This document shows, piece by piece, positions 37,870 through 51,260 of a stretch of DNA of 64,000 bases (position 1 is the stretch's first letter; every line of letters starts with the position of its first letter). The notes beneath the pieces were generated by a model. The model did not search any database, was not told the origin of the DNA, and saw only the letters and a list, made by a program, of their open reading frames with translations. Made by a program: the position numbers and the translations under genes. The DNA comes from Progne subis subis (taxonomy: Eukaryota > Chordata > Aves > Passeriformes > Hirundinidae). The DNA lies in contig JAKJHU010000005.1 of assembly GCA_022316685.1 (NCBI GenBank), positions 12,378,707 through 12,442,706 on the forward strand, written 5' to 3'.

Positions 37870-40800
37870 CCCCTTGATCTTTTCATATTCACAGTCAGCT
37901 CTGTTTATTTTCCATTAAATTGCTGTTCAAACTACTATAACCAAACATCAGAAAGTCTAAAAGTTGAATGCTGTCAGCATAATGTCTGGAAAAGCAACAT
38001 TTTAAATCTAAAGTCATGATAGGCATTAGTGGAAAGTTGGTTGTAACTTTATAGAATGTAGTGAAACTGCCTAGTTAGAGGTGCAGAGATTGGCCACTGT
38101 GCAGGGTGCTTTTCTCCTTTCTTTGAAAGTTGAAGGTCAGGAAGTAATTTGTATCTGTTTTTGGAGACTTCTGTAGGAAAAGCCTCATTTTTGATGAAAT
38201 ATTACTTGAGCTCCAGGTTTTCAGAATTCTTGTTATGTGTTACTTCCTTACATTTCTTTCTTGGAACCCTGTGTTTTCAGCATGCAAAACTTCTTGAAGG
38301 AGGATCATGCCCCTCCTTGTGTTTACACTCATTAGCATATTGCAAGAGCTACAGGAAGACAAAGTACCAGGCGCTGGATAAAAACGTATGTTGAAATTTG
38401 CCATGGAGATTTGTTTTCTTTAGTAAAAGACCCCAAGAAAAAGCTTTTACTCAATATATGCTACAGGATAAATTGCAGTTAAGTGTGATGTGTGAATACA
38501 GCCTATAATCAAGTACTCAGTAGTATGTGGGGTTTTTTGGGGTGTTTGTTCCTTTTTGTCTCTTCAATGAAAATTTCTGAATTGCTTGGTTTGAGTCATG
38601 GAGCTCCTTCCAAGAATGTCTAACAGATAATGACTGGTCACAGGAATTGCAGAAGAGGTGGCAAGACTGCTCAGTGTTTTGGTTTGCTCTGTGATCTTAG
38701 GACAAGATTTTCACTGATGCTTCACACAGAAGGCATGTTAATGAATAAATCTAAACAGTGTCTCTGTGAATTAAGTGAAAGATGTTGCTTTCCATTGTAT
38801 ATTTTTCATGGAAGTGATACTGCTCTGAATTTGCACCTTGTCTTTGCCTAATGGGTATCACACAGTCAAGTCTTGCCTTCCTAGAGGAATGCTGTATCTG
38901 CAGTGTTTCTCCTTGCTCTGTCCTCCACACACCCCAAATAAGTCCTGCCAAAAAAAGGAGGAGGTAGTGAGGTACTGATGACGGTAAGGCACATTTGTGG
39001 AGAGGAAAGGAAGGGCCGACAGGAGTTAATTGAACTGGGGTTGCTATAACAACCTCTCACGCGTTTATGGGAGTTCTTCAGGCCTCATCTCTTTGTGGTG
39101 AAGGGGGGTAGCTCAAGATTTTAGTGTGTTTGCTCACAGGGCTGCAGTAAGAGATAGGTGATGCAAATAAAAATTCTGTTTGACCGTGGGTCTCTGACTG
39201 ATGTTAGACTTTATTGTATAGAGTCCTTGTGCCATTTGGGCTCTCTTTAACAGAGTGGGATAACTTTAGAGTCTGAGTCTATCATTCAGGTCCCTGGGCC
39301 ATGCTTCCTTTGCATGAGGCAATTGCCTGTGGGTTTCAATATACCTGCCTCCATCTTTTCAGAGCACTAGCAGTAACACTTCACAGCTTGGAGGATCTGC
39401 AGGAGGTACACTGAATCAGCCTGATCTGTTTCGCTGGCTTTAAAGGTTCATTACCTATTAAAATAGATATTTATGGTATTATGAAATGTAGCTAATTTTC
39501 ATCAAACATCACACGCGCTGGACAAAACCAAGCATCTGTGTTTGATTTGTTTAGATCAGATCGCTGACCTCTGTAACTCTGGTCTACAGTCAGTGTTCAG
39601 CACTTGGCTGAATTCTGTTATAATACTGTATCAGTTCTGTGTTAAAGTAGTTTCTTATATGTGCTTCTCTGTACACCCTTAAGAATGAAGAATGTTCTTC
39701 GTCACTATAACGACAAAATACTTTTTTGGACTGTTTCTTACACTAGTAGTTAGGTGTAGGTAAGCAAAGTGCATGGTGTGCTGTTGTAGTTAAAGCTTTG
39801 TGGCATAAATGTGATCTTATCTTGCACCTTGATCAAAGCAAAGAACTTAATTGGTGCTCATCAAGGGCTAAGGCTTCTGCTAAGCAAGTGTTGGTACATG
39901 CTTCTGGGTTAATCATCCTGATGTCTCTGGCTTGGGTGTGCAAAATGAATGTTGCTTAGGTTGCCATCCTTTTATCATTACATTTATTTATCTCTCAGTC
40001 TTGTTTTTAGCAAAATGAAGTTGGCTGGGTGAATGCTTTATTAAGAGCACTGCAGTAAGCCCATTTTGTCATTAAATAAGAGATCTTCTCTGGTACAGGT
40101 GCTTTTCAAGCGAGAAGAGAAGAACTCAAAGTTTAGCAGGAGGCAGAATGCTGTACCTGAGCAGGTATCTCAGCACTGCAGCTGCCGAGGTGTGTGCTTG
40201 GGATGGGAAGGGAGAAGGCAACAAAGAGAGGAAGATTTACTTTCCCATTCTGTCCCCCCTTAATAGAACTTGCCCTAAGTAGAGGGCTCTAAGAACAAGT
40301 TCGGACATGCCTGAAGAATGTGGCCTGAAGAACGTGTAGTGGATGGAGATGTACCCAGAAAGTATTGCAGAGCAAAAGTGGGAACCAAGTGAAATACAAC
40401 TACCTGCTCTGACATGAAACGTTTTTCTTCTTCCCTCCCCGCCTGGTTGTAGTCAAGATATGTATTCACTGCTTCACTTGCTTCCTTTGCAAGGGGCTGG
40501 ATTCTGTTTGTATTCTGTCAATTTCACCAAACGGAATTCTAAAAGTATTATGGCAAAAGTTACACTTACTAATTGTTGACATTCCTAAGGCGAGCTGTAA
40601 TGGAAACTTTGGAAGAAAGAGGAGACAAAAGATAAATATGCTATAAATTCTGTATGTTTTTAGTCTTTTTCATCAAAATTTGTAGTATGTCTTGTGGTAT
40701 TTGGACTTTGTTTTTACCGGAGGGTGTAATGTTATACCTCTTGTGAAATATAATCCCTGTGTCAACATAAAAGCATTGTAATTATTTCCTTGTATTTCAA

Positions 40801-42581
40801 AACAGTTCATCTTTTCTCTTAGCTATACCTACATCACACTGTTTCAGACAATAACATTGGATAAATAATTCTATTTGTGATTGAAACAAGGACTTGGAAA
40901 TCAAACCTGCCAATAACATTTCTATATCTTGCTGATTTTTGTCTTCTCATAACACATCTTTTTAGACCACAGCATTGTGTATAAGTTCCAAGCTTGTTAG
41001 CATCTTTGGTGTATAAAATTATCTCTTCCAACAAGACAATTGGACAATCCCATTGGATGTGGCCATGGTACCAGTAGCAACAATATGTGCCAGTTTTTAT
41101 TGTAGTAAGATTATTACTGTCTTCTCAAGGTGATGTATTTGGAGAGGAATTCCAGCTCCCAGGAGAGTCAGTCATGTGTTAGGCATGTCTGGAGACTTTT
41201 GTTGAGCTGCCTTTCATGGAAATGATAATTTCCAGGATTGCCAGGTTGTATGCACGCTTGCAGGTCTGCTCAAATTAACACAGCTTGGTTACTGCAGAAT
41301 ACTGAATGGACTGTGTGGTTTCTAGCACGTGTATAATTGAGCATGTAAATTTTATTGTCTAATATCATCTTCACTTTTCCAAGAGTTAAGAGAGCGTTGA
41401 AATGATAGTTGGAAACTTAATGAACTTTTGTGGCTTTATTGAATTATATTTTGCTCTTTATTATTCTTCCCCATCGAGTGTTCTCAAAAATGTGTTAACT
41501 TCTGAAAACTAGTTTTCTGTTAAGATTTACAATATTTTTGTTCTGCCCATTATCCCCCTAGCAGCTTTGGTAGGCATGTATGCTTGGGTCTTTCCTCAAG
41601 ATGCTTCTTGCACCTAGGAATTATGCAATGTCTGGAAGTTGCACCAAAAAGAATTGTACTCTGTAACAGATTTTTTCCAAAAAAACCCCCAAACCAGACC
41701 AAATTTAGCTGTTGGGAAGAGGCAAATAGCCATCATCCAAATGGCCTGACCTCCTGACAAACATCTGATGGTGCTTTGCTGTGGCTTAAAACTATCAGGG
41801 AAACTTGTCTGGAGCTTCAACAGTGGGTCAGAAATACGTTGACACCACCCTCCTAGGAGGGTAGAATATCTGCTCAAACTCTTGCCCCTCTTCATCATCA
41901 TGAAAAATGAGGATGTCAGATGGACTGGCTGAGGTACTTGTAGGACTCTCCTATGCCCTCTCCTGTTCTACTTTTTGTCAAAGGAAGGTTGTAGGTCTCC
42001 TGGTCAGTTTAATGGTATTTTGGACTTGTCTGTGATTCAGACAGAGCCCTCAGCTTTGCCACGATGATCTTAAGATACTTTTGGCTTTGTTATGGTTGGA
42101 GTGTTGCGCTTGCACTCTGAGGTCTCTGCTATTTTAGGAAACAGCATCATAACTTGGGCTTAAAGATAGGTAATAATGAAAATGGGCCAGGCATCTAATT
42201 GTCTTAAGCAATTGCTTTAGATGTTTAAAGTGATTATAAAATTATGGAGAAGCTCAAAGATTTGGCGTTCGACTGCTCAGTTGATATACCTTCTTTTTTG
42301 ACCCAGTGGTGATGTGCTTTAAAATGCCTGTTGTACTGAGTGCCTCAAGACAGTACATCCTGGTTCGTGGAAGGCACTTTGAGGGCTGGGCAAAGTAATG
42401 CAAGGAGTAACTTTTAAGAAGAGAGAATTCCTGATGGAAATGTTGTGAGGCTTTTTAAAATTAAGTAATTTATGCATCCAACTAATGACAGCATCTCCTA
42501 GGAGAATCCAGTAGTGACTCCTGGGGATCTGTCCATGATGGAAAGGTGTATGCACCATCAGCATCTTTCTGTTAATGTCGT

Positions 42582-42619
42582 GTCATTCAGCTTGTTAATG
42601 TCATTCAGCTTGTCATTCA
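42582..42619. repeat. Short tandem repeat, 18-bp unit
   Basis: GTCATTCAGCTTGTTAAT is followed directly by GTCATTCAGCTT and a further GTCATTCAT, giving two and a half copies of a short unit in intron 1. Confidence 0.75.
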
Positions 42620-45600
42620 TCAGCAGATGCTGATGGCTGGTGATTCTCATGTGCCTGTATTTATTCCTCCCTGGTGACTGTCAGACTGTAAGGTGCTAGG
42701 CATCTGTATTTCATAACCGAGTAGGAGGTTGTCATCTCAAAGCTTGGCTGTCTGGCAACTGCATCAGCTGTTGCCTTGCAGCAGCCTGCTCCCTGAATTG
42801 CTCAGGGTGGAACAGTAATCACAGTGTTTGCAAGGGTGCACACGCAAAGGAGAGGCAGATGTGAGTAATGGACCTTGCTGCAATCAGCCAAAACAGTTCC
42901 ACACTGTGCTTCAAGAAGCGCCAAACCAGATTAAAGGGATCACCCCGTTTCTTCTTGGGAGACAAGAGGCAGGCAGTTTTGCAATGTTTCTTTTTGCTTC
43001 CACTGTGGGAACAGGCAAGAGAGTGTTAATTGCCGGAGTTCAAGAAAAGGAGCTCTTGTGACTTATGAGACGCTCCTTCATCCACACATACCTTGTAACT
43101 TTTAAAAGGCAAGCTCTTAATTATGTGGTGGCTGTAGGGCACGAGAGGTTGTTGCTTCATATTAAGCACATAAAGTTATCAGGCACACAAGGTTCATGTG
43201 GTAGACACAAACAAGTAATGTAGAGTGTACTGTTGTTGCTTTTGGAAAATTAAATAACTTTGTGCTTGGCCTGTTGAAGGATAGTATTTATTTTTAGGGC
43301 CAGCAAAGACCAATAATTAGTGTAAAATTTATTCTTGCTGGAAAGATCTTGACTTCTTTTCCTCATGGAAGGGCCATAACCTATTACAGCTGACAAGGCA
43401 TGGAAGCAGTCACCTTAGGAGGCATGCTTTTGTGTTACCTGCAGTCATTGTGTAAATACTGTAATATTAATATTGCATGTGGTTGAATTCTGTGCTTCTA
43501 CTTACTTTCATTTTATTCCTTTGGAAGTGTAATCCTCTATGCTGCTGTGAAGTTCTTCACAACAATAAACCAAATGGGTGGAGGCTTGGTGATGAGATGT
43601 GTGTATGGGCTGATGGAAGCCCAACTCCGGATAAAATGGACTGAAGGTTGATTTTTGCCTCCAGGTGGGATGCGTTGTTTGTTTTTCAAGTTGAGTTTTG
43701 CTTTGCTATGAAGTTTTGCTGTGCAGTTATCTCTAAAGGCTTCACTTGCTGGGGGTTTTGCATGGAGGTGGGTGGGGGTCTGGCCTGTCCCCTCTATCCA
43801 TAAGCTCTCCAGGCCTGAGCAATTTACTGTCTAGGAACAGAGATTGAGGAGCTGCTGTTAGCTCTGGCTTGCAAGTAAATACATGCTTTTGGTTTCTGGG
43901 ACTCTCATTCCAGCATCTTTTCAGCAGGATTTGTGTGTGTGCATGAGATGGGTAACAGCAGTTGAAGTTTAGTGTCTACAGACCACGAGGTTGATGACAG
44001 TTTTATATCTCTTGGAACTGAAAACACTGTGCTAAAATAAATGTCTTTCATATTTCACATGAGTGGGGTGGGATGTCTAGAGAGAGTAACTTTGGGATAA
44101 GAAGACTTCTCTGTTGCCCTGTTTATTATATGCTTGAAGTGTTCTCCTGTGGATTGCTTGCTTTGGAGATACTGCTACTTCTGTTGTTTTGAAATAAACA
44201 TTAAGAGGAAAATAATGCAAAGAATTCTTTTGTGCTTGCTGCGGTTGAAGTAGTGTGGTTGTCTAAAGGTCTGTTAAATGGTTGCTTTGGGGTGAATGTC
44301 TGCAATGAAAACTTTCTGTAGTAATTTAATCAACTTTACTTTTTCTGCTGTACTTCCCTTTACTCCTTGTATTTTCCTGTTAATATGATCTTTTCTAGAT
44401 GATATTCTGTCACATTGGTCTTGCTTGTCACTTACTTGACATGTCTCCTGGCTGTTTTACAACAGTTTTCAGAGATATTTGGACTATTTTTCCCCATTGG
44501 AAAGAAGATGCTTATACATGTGACAAAAGGCAGCATTTTTTTTTTTTTTTAATGCCTTTAATTTAGAAAATAAACCCTTCTTGTTCTACCTCTGTTTCCC
44601 CTTCTCTTTCCTCCCCCACCATTCTCCACCTCATGTAAGGACCTAATGATTAACTTGGGTGTAAATAAGGTCAGTACAGTGCTGTAATAGAAACTAAAGA
44701 GTGATCAAACAAGCCTCCATAAATCACCGTCTTAAAAGTTCATTTCCATAAAGTTAACAAATAGAGGCAGTCTCAGTTGTGGCAAGTTCTGTCTTCCCTT
44801 GCAAAGTATCCACTGAAGTATTACTTCTGAATTTGTTTCCGAGTGCTTTGGGCTCAGTGAGAAATTTCTTATGATTTGGAAGTTTGAAAAGTCAATCACT
44901 GACTGGAGATTGCTGCATAGTACTGACCATGTGGCAGATAGACTTGTGGAAGTCTGATCTGAGGACTTGAAGAGGTTATTTGATATCTTTGGGTAGTTTG
45001 GAAATAAGGCTCTATAATATGTGAGATACAGTATGCATCCAGGAGAGAGGTTGCTCAGACAACTTGAAGTTGGTCAAAACAAACAAATAACTGCATTTAA
45101 ATAAAACTTTTGTTATTTCTAGATTGGATGTAATATCTTTTTATGAATGGGCAAGCATCTACTTCTAAGTTTTTGCACCTTCCAATTTCAAACAGCCCTT
45201 ATACCTATCAGATGACATTTTTAAAAACAACGTAAATATCAGGAATAAGTGTCCTGGCTTCCAAATCAGTATTTCAGGGACAAGAAAAGCATTTAAAATT
45301 TTACAGTGCTTGTGAAATATAACCTAATTCTTCTTTCTACCCCATTCTTCAAGTATAATGTTAGTGACATACAAGACACTCATTTTCACACAAAACCTTG
45401 CATTTACTGCTTCTCATTACTTATATCCTTGGTACTGATTTGCCAAAAAATCTGAGCACTAAGAGGATACTTGATGTGTTTCTTTAAACTTAAAACTATT
45501 TGCAATGCAAGTGCAGCAGTAAGTAGAATAAAAATAAGAAAATGTCTAGGTGACCCTGGGAATAGAAATTGGGAAGTATATCGCGTTAAAAAAACAAGTG

Positions 45601-45913
45601 TAAAAATTATTGCAACCATTGTTTTTAGGACAGCATCTGTATGCATCTGTATGTTTCTAGTCTGTTTTCCACCTATTTAATGCAGCAGGATGACAGTAGG
45701 TTATTTTTGGTGTTAAAAATAATGTTACTGGTTCAGCATCAGGGCCTTATTGTGAAAAATTGCATACAATCTTCTGCATGCACACATGTAAGATGCTCCC
45801 AAATGACGAAATTGTGTCAGACATTACAAATGCAAACTGTTTATGGGATTTTCATCCCTTCATGCATCTGTTTTGCAAATACAGAACTCAAAGCTTTAAG
45901 GGGAGATTGTCCA

Positions 45914-45938
45914 CTTAATAATCTCTTAGATTATTAAG
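45914..45938. repeat. Perfect 11-bp inverted repeat with 3-nt loop
   Basis: CTTAATAATCT (45914-45924), spacer CTT, then AGATTATTAAG (45928-45938) form a perfect hairpin in intron 1. A second pair, CCACTTAA at 45911-45918 and TTAAGTGG at 45953-45960, can form an alternative longer-loop pairing. Confidence 0.85.
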
Positions 45939-46890
45939 AAGAAGAGTGGTTGTTAAGTGGTTATGTAGGACTTTCACAAATGTTATCTGATCCATCCAAC
46001 CTTATTTAAAATCCAGCTTAGAAAATCCTTTCCCTTGGTTACTATACAGCAGTAAAGTGGCTGATGGGAAGTTTGGCTTAACTGAAATAGAGAATAGTTG
46101 TTTTTAGGATGCAGGAGAAATATGGTGCTTACAAGTGGATCAGCCACTGGGGTAGCACGTTTTCTCCTTGAATGGCTTGAGGGTTTTAGGAGGTATCTGC
46201 CAATTTGTGCCTCTTGTAAGGGTTTCCTCTTCTACCAGTTCATGTCCTTTCAGCTATTCAGTTTGTGTTTACTGACACAAGCATGGGAATTATGTTTTGT
46301 TTTTTTTTTAAAAACTCAATTAATTAGTTTGGTATGAAAGCTATCCCTGAAAAAAAAGTTAACCTACAGAGAAAGTGTTTTGCTAAAACAAGCTCTAAAT
46401 GTAACGTTGTTCTTAAAATAAGAAAAAACAATCAAAAAACTCAAACAAAATAATACAAAACAAGCAAAAAAACCCTTCCCAACTCTGCAGTGGCACAGAA
46501 AAATCTCAGTATGAGGAAAAATTGATTATTAATAGGAATTCAGTGATGCCATGTAGACAAAGAGAATGGTTAACTGCATGAAAATAATGAACTGATGAAG
46601 CACTGCTTTGAAGTGTCAGTAGGTGAAAGATAACATATGTGGAAATACAGGTGACTGTTCTACTGATGTTGCCTCTCTGTGAAGCAGAAACACTTCCTCT
46701 TTCAGACACATTTGGATTTTTGGTACCTTGAAGTTTCATCTTGTGATGGTGTTGGTGCAAACTGCTTGTTACTGTGAATGCTTTAACATTACAATTGAAA
46801 TTCCAAGACTCTATAAGGGAAAAGGCTCATTAAGTTGTCCATGAGCGTTCCTATGTCTGCTCTTGTGAAAATTGTTTGAATTTGGTTGTT

Positions 46891-46930
46891 TTTATAGTCA
46901 TTTTTTTACTATAAAATGACTTTATAGTAA
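46891..46930. repeat. Imperfect AT-rich inverted repeat
   Basis: TTTATAGTCATTTT is followed within a few bases by AAAATGACTTTATA, an imperfect inverted pair with a one-base slip. Probably a local replication-slippage product. Confidence 0.6.
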
Positions 46931-47100
46931 TAATGCAGTTAGGTAAACCTGGAAAAGTACAATGGTAAGAAGCTCCCTTTTTGTAGGTTTAACTTTGTGT
47001 GTCCTACTGCTTGGAAAACTGGATTAAGGAGATGTGAGGGTTAGAGTGAAACCTGCCAAAGGACATACCTTTTTGTAAGGAGTTAGATGTTTCTTTCCAA

Positions 47101-47117
47101 TTTTTTTTTTTTTTTTT
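47101..47117. repeat. T17 homopolymer
   Basis: Seventeen consecutive T in intron 1. Confidence 0.9.
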
Positions 47118-47551
47118 ACAAGCAGTGCAACCCTACCTGTCCTATAGCACACTGTATTCCTCACTGTCCTTTCTTTTTGTAGCATTCCCTCTTTTGTCCA
47201 GTGTCCTATCAATTATTAAAGAGCCTTATATTCCTTAAATCCATGGTGCCAAGTGCAGTCCCGCTACTGGTTCTCCCCTGTACGGTATCTATAATTCCCC
47301 AAAGCTATGCCTAAACCTGTGCCTTGCGTGGTGTCATTTGCTGGCAGGCGGTGCACTGATGTGCTAGGGATGGGGAATGTTGGTCCAGCCTGCTATTTGA
47401 AGCGTTTCTCTGGTGCCTTGGCGTGCCTCCCAGAAGATGCTCAGATACAGCCAGAGCACATGGTGAGACTCTCTCATCACCTGTAATTTTCCTCACTTTT
47501 GCTATGGACCTGGAAGGTTTTCTGGCAAGGGTTAGGTAGTATGGTGCAGGT

Positions 47552-47615
47552 GCAGGGAGGTTGGATCAGGAGACCCCATCAAGGTGCCTTCCAACTTTAC
47601 CCGTTCTGTGATTCA
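47552..47615 (+). mobile_element. Short CR1 3' tail, + orientation
   Basis: GGAGGTTGGATCAGGAGACC followed by CAAGGTGCCTTCCAAC and TTCTGTGATTCA resembles the last 60 bases of CR1 with several substitutions. It is heavily 5' truncated and lies 250 bp upstream of the A22 run at 47865. Confidence 0.7.
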
Positions 47616-47833
47616 GAGGTGAGAAGGAAGGGGACCAGGGATGTTGGAGAGAGGAGTAAGACAGACAGTGGGAAGAATGAGACTTAAGAGGTGGTCTTTA
47701 GCCATCCATCATGAAGTACAGACTGAGTCCAAATTCCTTAATTTCCACAGCTTCTAGAGTTTTTGCCTCTGGAGACTGGAAAAATTTCATATTCCTGCTA
47801 TGGATTAAGCTGCAATATATATTCCACTTGAAC

Positions 47834-47886
47834 AATAAAACAAAATTAAATTGTTTCCCTCACCAAAAAAAAAAAAAAAAAAAAAA
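47834..47886 (+). repeat. AATAAA followed 26 nt later by an A22 run (possible retrocopy 3' end)
   Basis: AATAAA at 47834-47839 is followed by TTGTTTCCCTCACC and then 22 consecutive A (47865-47886). That spacing is what a polyadenylated transcript copied back into DNA would leave. The upstream 150 bp shows no coding sequence I recognise, and no target-site duplication was found by eye. Alternatively it is a simple A-tract beside a chance hexamer. Confidence 0.4.
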
Positions 47887-50800
47887 TCTGATTTTTGTAA
47901 TCTTGTGAATGACTCCATAGTTAACATTGGAACTATTTTATGTTCAATGCTATTTTACGTCTGCAAGCAAAATGGTAGAGTTTAAAGACTTGTTTTGAGT
48001 AAAAATTCTCCTGTAAAATGTGTGTGTTAGAATAGTGGTATTAAAAAGAAACCACACAACAAATTCAGCATAGTTGTGTGAGCTGGAAAATTCTGGGAAA
48101 TGTATTTCCTCTGCGGTTGCATTGATTTAGTGAAAACATCTGTATCTGTTAGTAGCAGCAGTAAGATTTCCTTTGGGCTTCTCTTTGGAGCTGTTAATGG
48201 GTGTGAGGAAATACATGTCTCTAAGTGGGGTCTACAGCCAAGTCTAGTGAGGAGCATGTGGGGGGTCTCACAAGGCTTGAGTCAGGTCTCAGACAGAGGA
48301 GCACTCCTGGTCACAGTTGTGCCATTTTCTGCTGTCTGTCCCCCACCCCCTGCATCTTTCTGCCCTTGTATTTTGCAGTAACTCCACAGCAGAGATGGCA
48401 GGCTGGGTTATGTCCTCCTATGTGTTTTTCCAATTGGCAGCCCATTATGCTGGCTGAAGCTGCTGCTGACCTTCTGAAGTCCTGTTGCAGTAGTCGAGGC
48501 ACAGACATCCTCATGGATTGCCTTCTGCTTGCAAGATGTTGATGTTACGTGGCTGGGACAAGTCTCTCTTGGTGGTATGGGGGAACTTTACCTCAGTTTT
48601 TGGTAAAAATGAGTTGGCAGTAACTAGCTGTACATCTCTTTGTGCTATCTGGGATCCCTTGGATCTTCTGAGGTCGTGTTGTCCTCCTGCATGAGGCCTC
48701 CTTGCTGAGAGAGTGAGTCGGGGTGCTGGAGCAGCCTGAAGCTGAAATGGCAATTGCTCTCCCACCCCTGTTCCTGTTGCCACCTAGCTGCAGAAGGGGA
48801 CAAATGCTGCGGTATGCCCATGGGTGCTTTCTGCAGCAGTCATCTGTGTGCTCTGTACAGGAGGGAGCACATGGTGAAGGGATTGAGTCCCTATAAAGCC
48901 AAGTACTCTATGGAGGGAGGGACAAAGGCCTTGTTTGTAGATTTTTCTCAGTTGCAGCTTTCAATGGCCAGATACCACTGTGCTCTTGTCAAAACCCTAC
49001 TGGACCTAGGTAAAACTAATTTGCATCAATGAAGCAAACCAATTTTTAAGGGAACAGATCTACCGTTACTATAGAAGTTGCAAAGTCCTGTTTGGGTACA
49101 ATTTAAAATGTCTCGACCAGCATGTCTTAAAACGTACTTAGTGTAAAAAAAAGCCTTAGTGGGCTGAGAAAAATGAATACTGGAATTATCTGGTTTTCTC
49201 CCCTTTTTTTTTTTTTCCTGGAGAAAGACTTAGTGGCTTTTGAGTTGTGGGGAAACAACTTGTGTGTATTCAAGAGGAGTGTGGTACTCAAACCCAGGGT
49301 GGAACAGATTCCCCACATCAAAACTTTGGTGAAAGTTTCATTGTCAGCGTTTTGGCACAGTACATGAGGATGATGTGTCACTAACAGTCCATAGGACATA
49401 TTAATATATTCTGTTGTATGTGGAACAGTTCTACACTCAGTGTGTGAGTAAAATTAATGAAGCTGCTGTATGCTGATGTAACAAAGCAACTCAATTCTGG
49501 TGATGCCCTGTTTAAGCAAGATCTTTTGTTAAGTCACCATATCAGTTGCAAACCACTAAAGAAGAGAATTCTTTAGGGTGTAGGAAGAAGCTGGCAGTAT
49601 CTTAAGTCCTGTTGTATGTCTCTCAGTACAAGTATTTGGCTGTCTTTCTTGCCTCACATAATATATGCAACTATCAAGTCACATGAAGTGATTATCCTAC
49701 TGTGCTAAAAAGCTCTGTGTTGGCTAATACTGTCAGTCATGTCTTCAGCAAAATCATTTTATTAGATTGTGACAAACACTGGGTTTGGTTCCCTGGGCAT
49801 GATGGCTATCAAAAGTTTGCATGAATTAGTTCATGAACAGTCTTTTTTTTTTGTTTAAAATACCCTTGTTTTTTATTAAAATGTGCATTTTTTCTGCCAT
49901 TGCAGTAGTCTACCACAATATGCTGTGCCAATCTCTGTGGGTTTAAAATTTTTTTTGGGGGGGTATAAGTGGGTTGCTAGACGTAATGGTAAAGAATTAG
50001 AGTGAGAAAGAATAAAAAGAATATGTGTCATGCTGGCTGAAGTGCTTGTGTGTCAGCTGAGAGCCATTCTAAACCCATGTATCTACCGCTGTTTTAAATG
50101 CAACCAACAGACAAATAGGCACACCTTTGCATGTATTAGTACAATAGGGGAAAAAAGGATGTTTTCTTGTATTGCTATTGTACTTGGTTCATATTGCCTT
50201 GCTTGTGCTGCACCCAGCAGATGAATACAAGTTGCACCTTGCCACAAGTAGGATATTGCCACAAGCTTTTACCATAAAGTGGGGGAGGATGTTGTCAGAA
50301 GTGTCCCTGAAGACATCCTGTGGCATTAGCTAGGAAGCTATTTGGGCTTGTCTGCCTAAAACAGGTGTGTTTTCCATTTTAATGATGTGTTTGCATGCAT
50401 TTGCTGAGTGTTGGCTTTCATCGCGTGTTCTGTTGAAACTAAGAGTGCCAGGTCTGTCTGCACAGAACATATGGATATGCTCTGCTTCCATCTCATTCAT
50501 GTAATGTGCCAAACAAAATCTGTTAAAGCATGGAAGGATTGATTTTGCAAAACATAGCTGGTCAGTGAGTGATGCAGTTGATTCTTAAAAGAGAAAACCA
50601 AAGAGGGAGTGTTGCTCTGTGTGAAGCTACTGCATCATATGGAACTTAATCCCTGATGCATACAGAACATACACCAAGGTCAGCAGGAAAAAAATAGTGT
50701 GCATCAGTTCTCTTCTTTTTTCATCCTTCATCTTTTCTCTGGTCAGGAGTCCTTCTCCTGGTGGTGGCTGGCATTAGCAAAGAGTTATAGCTGAAATGCT

Positions 50801-51220
50801 GGCAGCAAGATATCATGCTGCTGGATGTTTGAATATGAGCCCTTGTTGGTGGTTCCTGTTCTTTCTTGGAAACCCATTTTTTCCCAGAGTATTTGGGGTA
50901 GCACTGAGGAATCTGGCTGCCTGGGGCTGAGTGGTAACTCCTGAACAAGGAGGTGTCTCACCTCTTCCCTCTCTCTCCTAGGGAAGCCAAAATTTCACCC
51001 CTTGAAGCCAAATGATACTTAATGGCTGAATGTTCACAGATGAGTCAGTCTCTTTGGGAAGTGGGTGATAACAGTGAGCGTGATGGCACCAAAGCCACAC
51101 ACGGGGTTGTGGCCTAGGGCCCAGAATTTTCACAGATATCCAGTCCAGTTCTGCTGGTGAAAAATGTGACTACATGTGAATTCTGATACCTGCCTTCAAA
51201 TTGGTGGGAATGTAATAAAA

Positions 51221-51224
<4 letters not shown>

Positions 51225-51256
<32 letters not shown>
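51225..51256. repeat. T32 homopolymer followed by (ATT)n
   Basis: Thirty-two consecutive T, then AATTATTATTATTCC, in intron 1. Confidence 0.95.
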
Positions 51257-51260
<4 letters not shown>

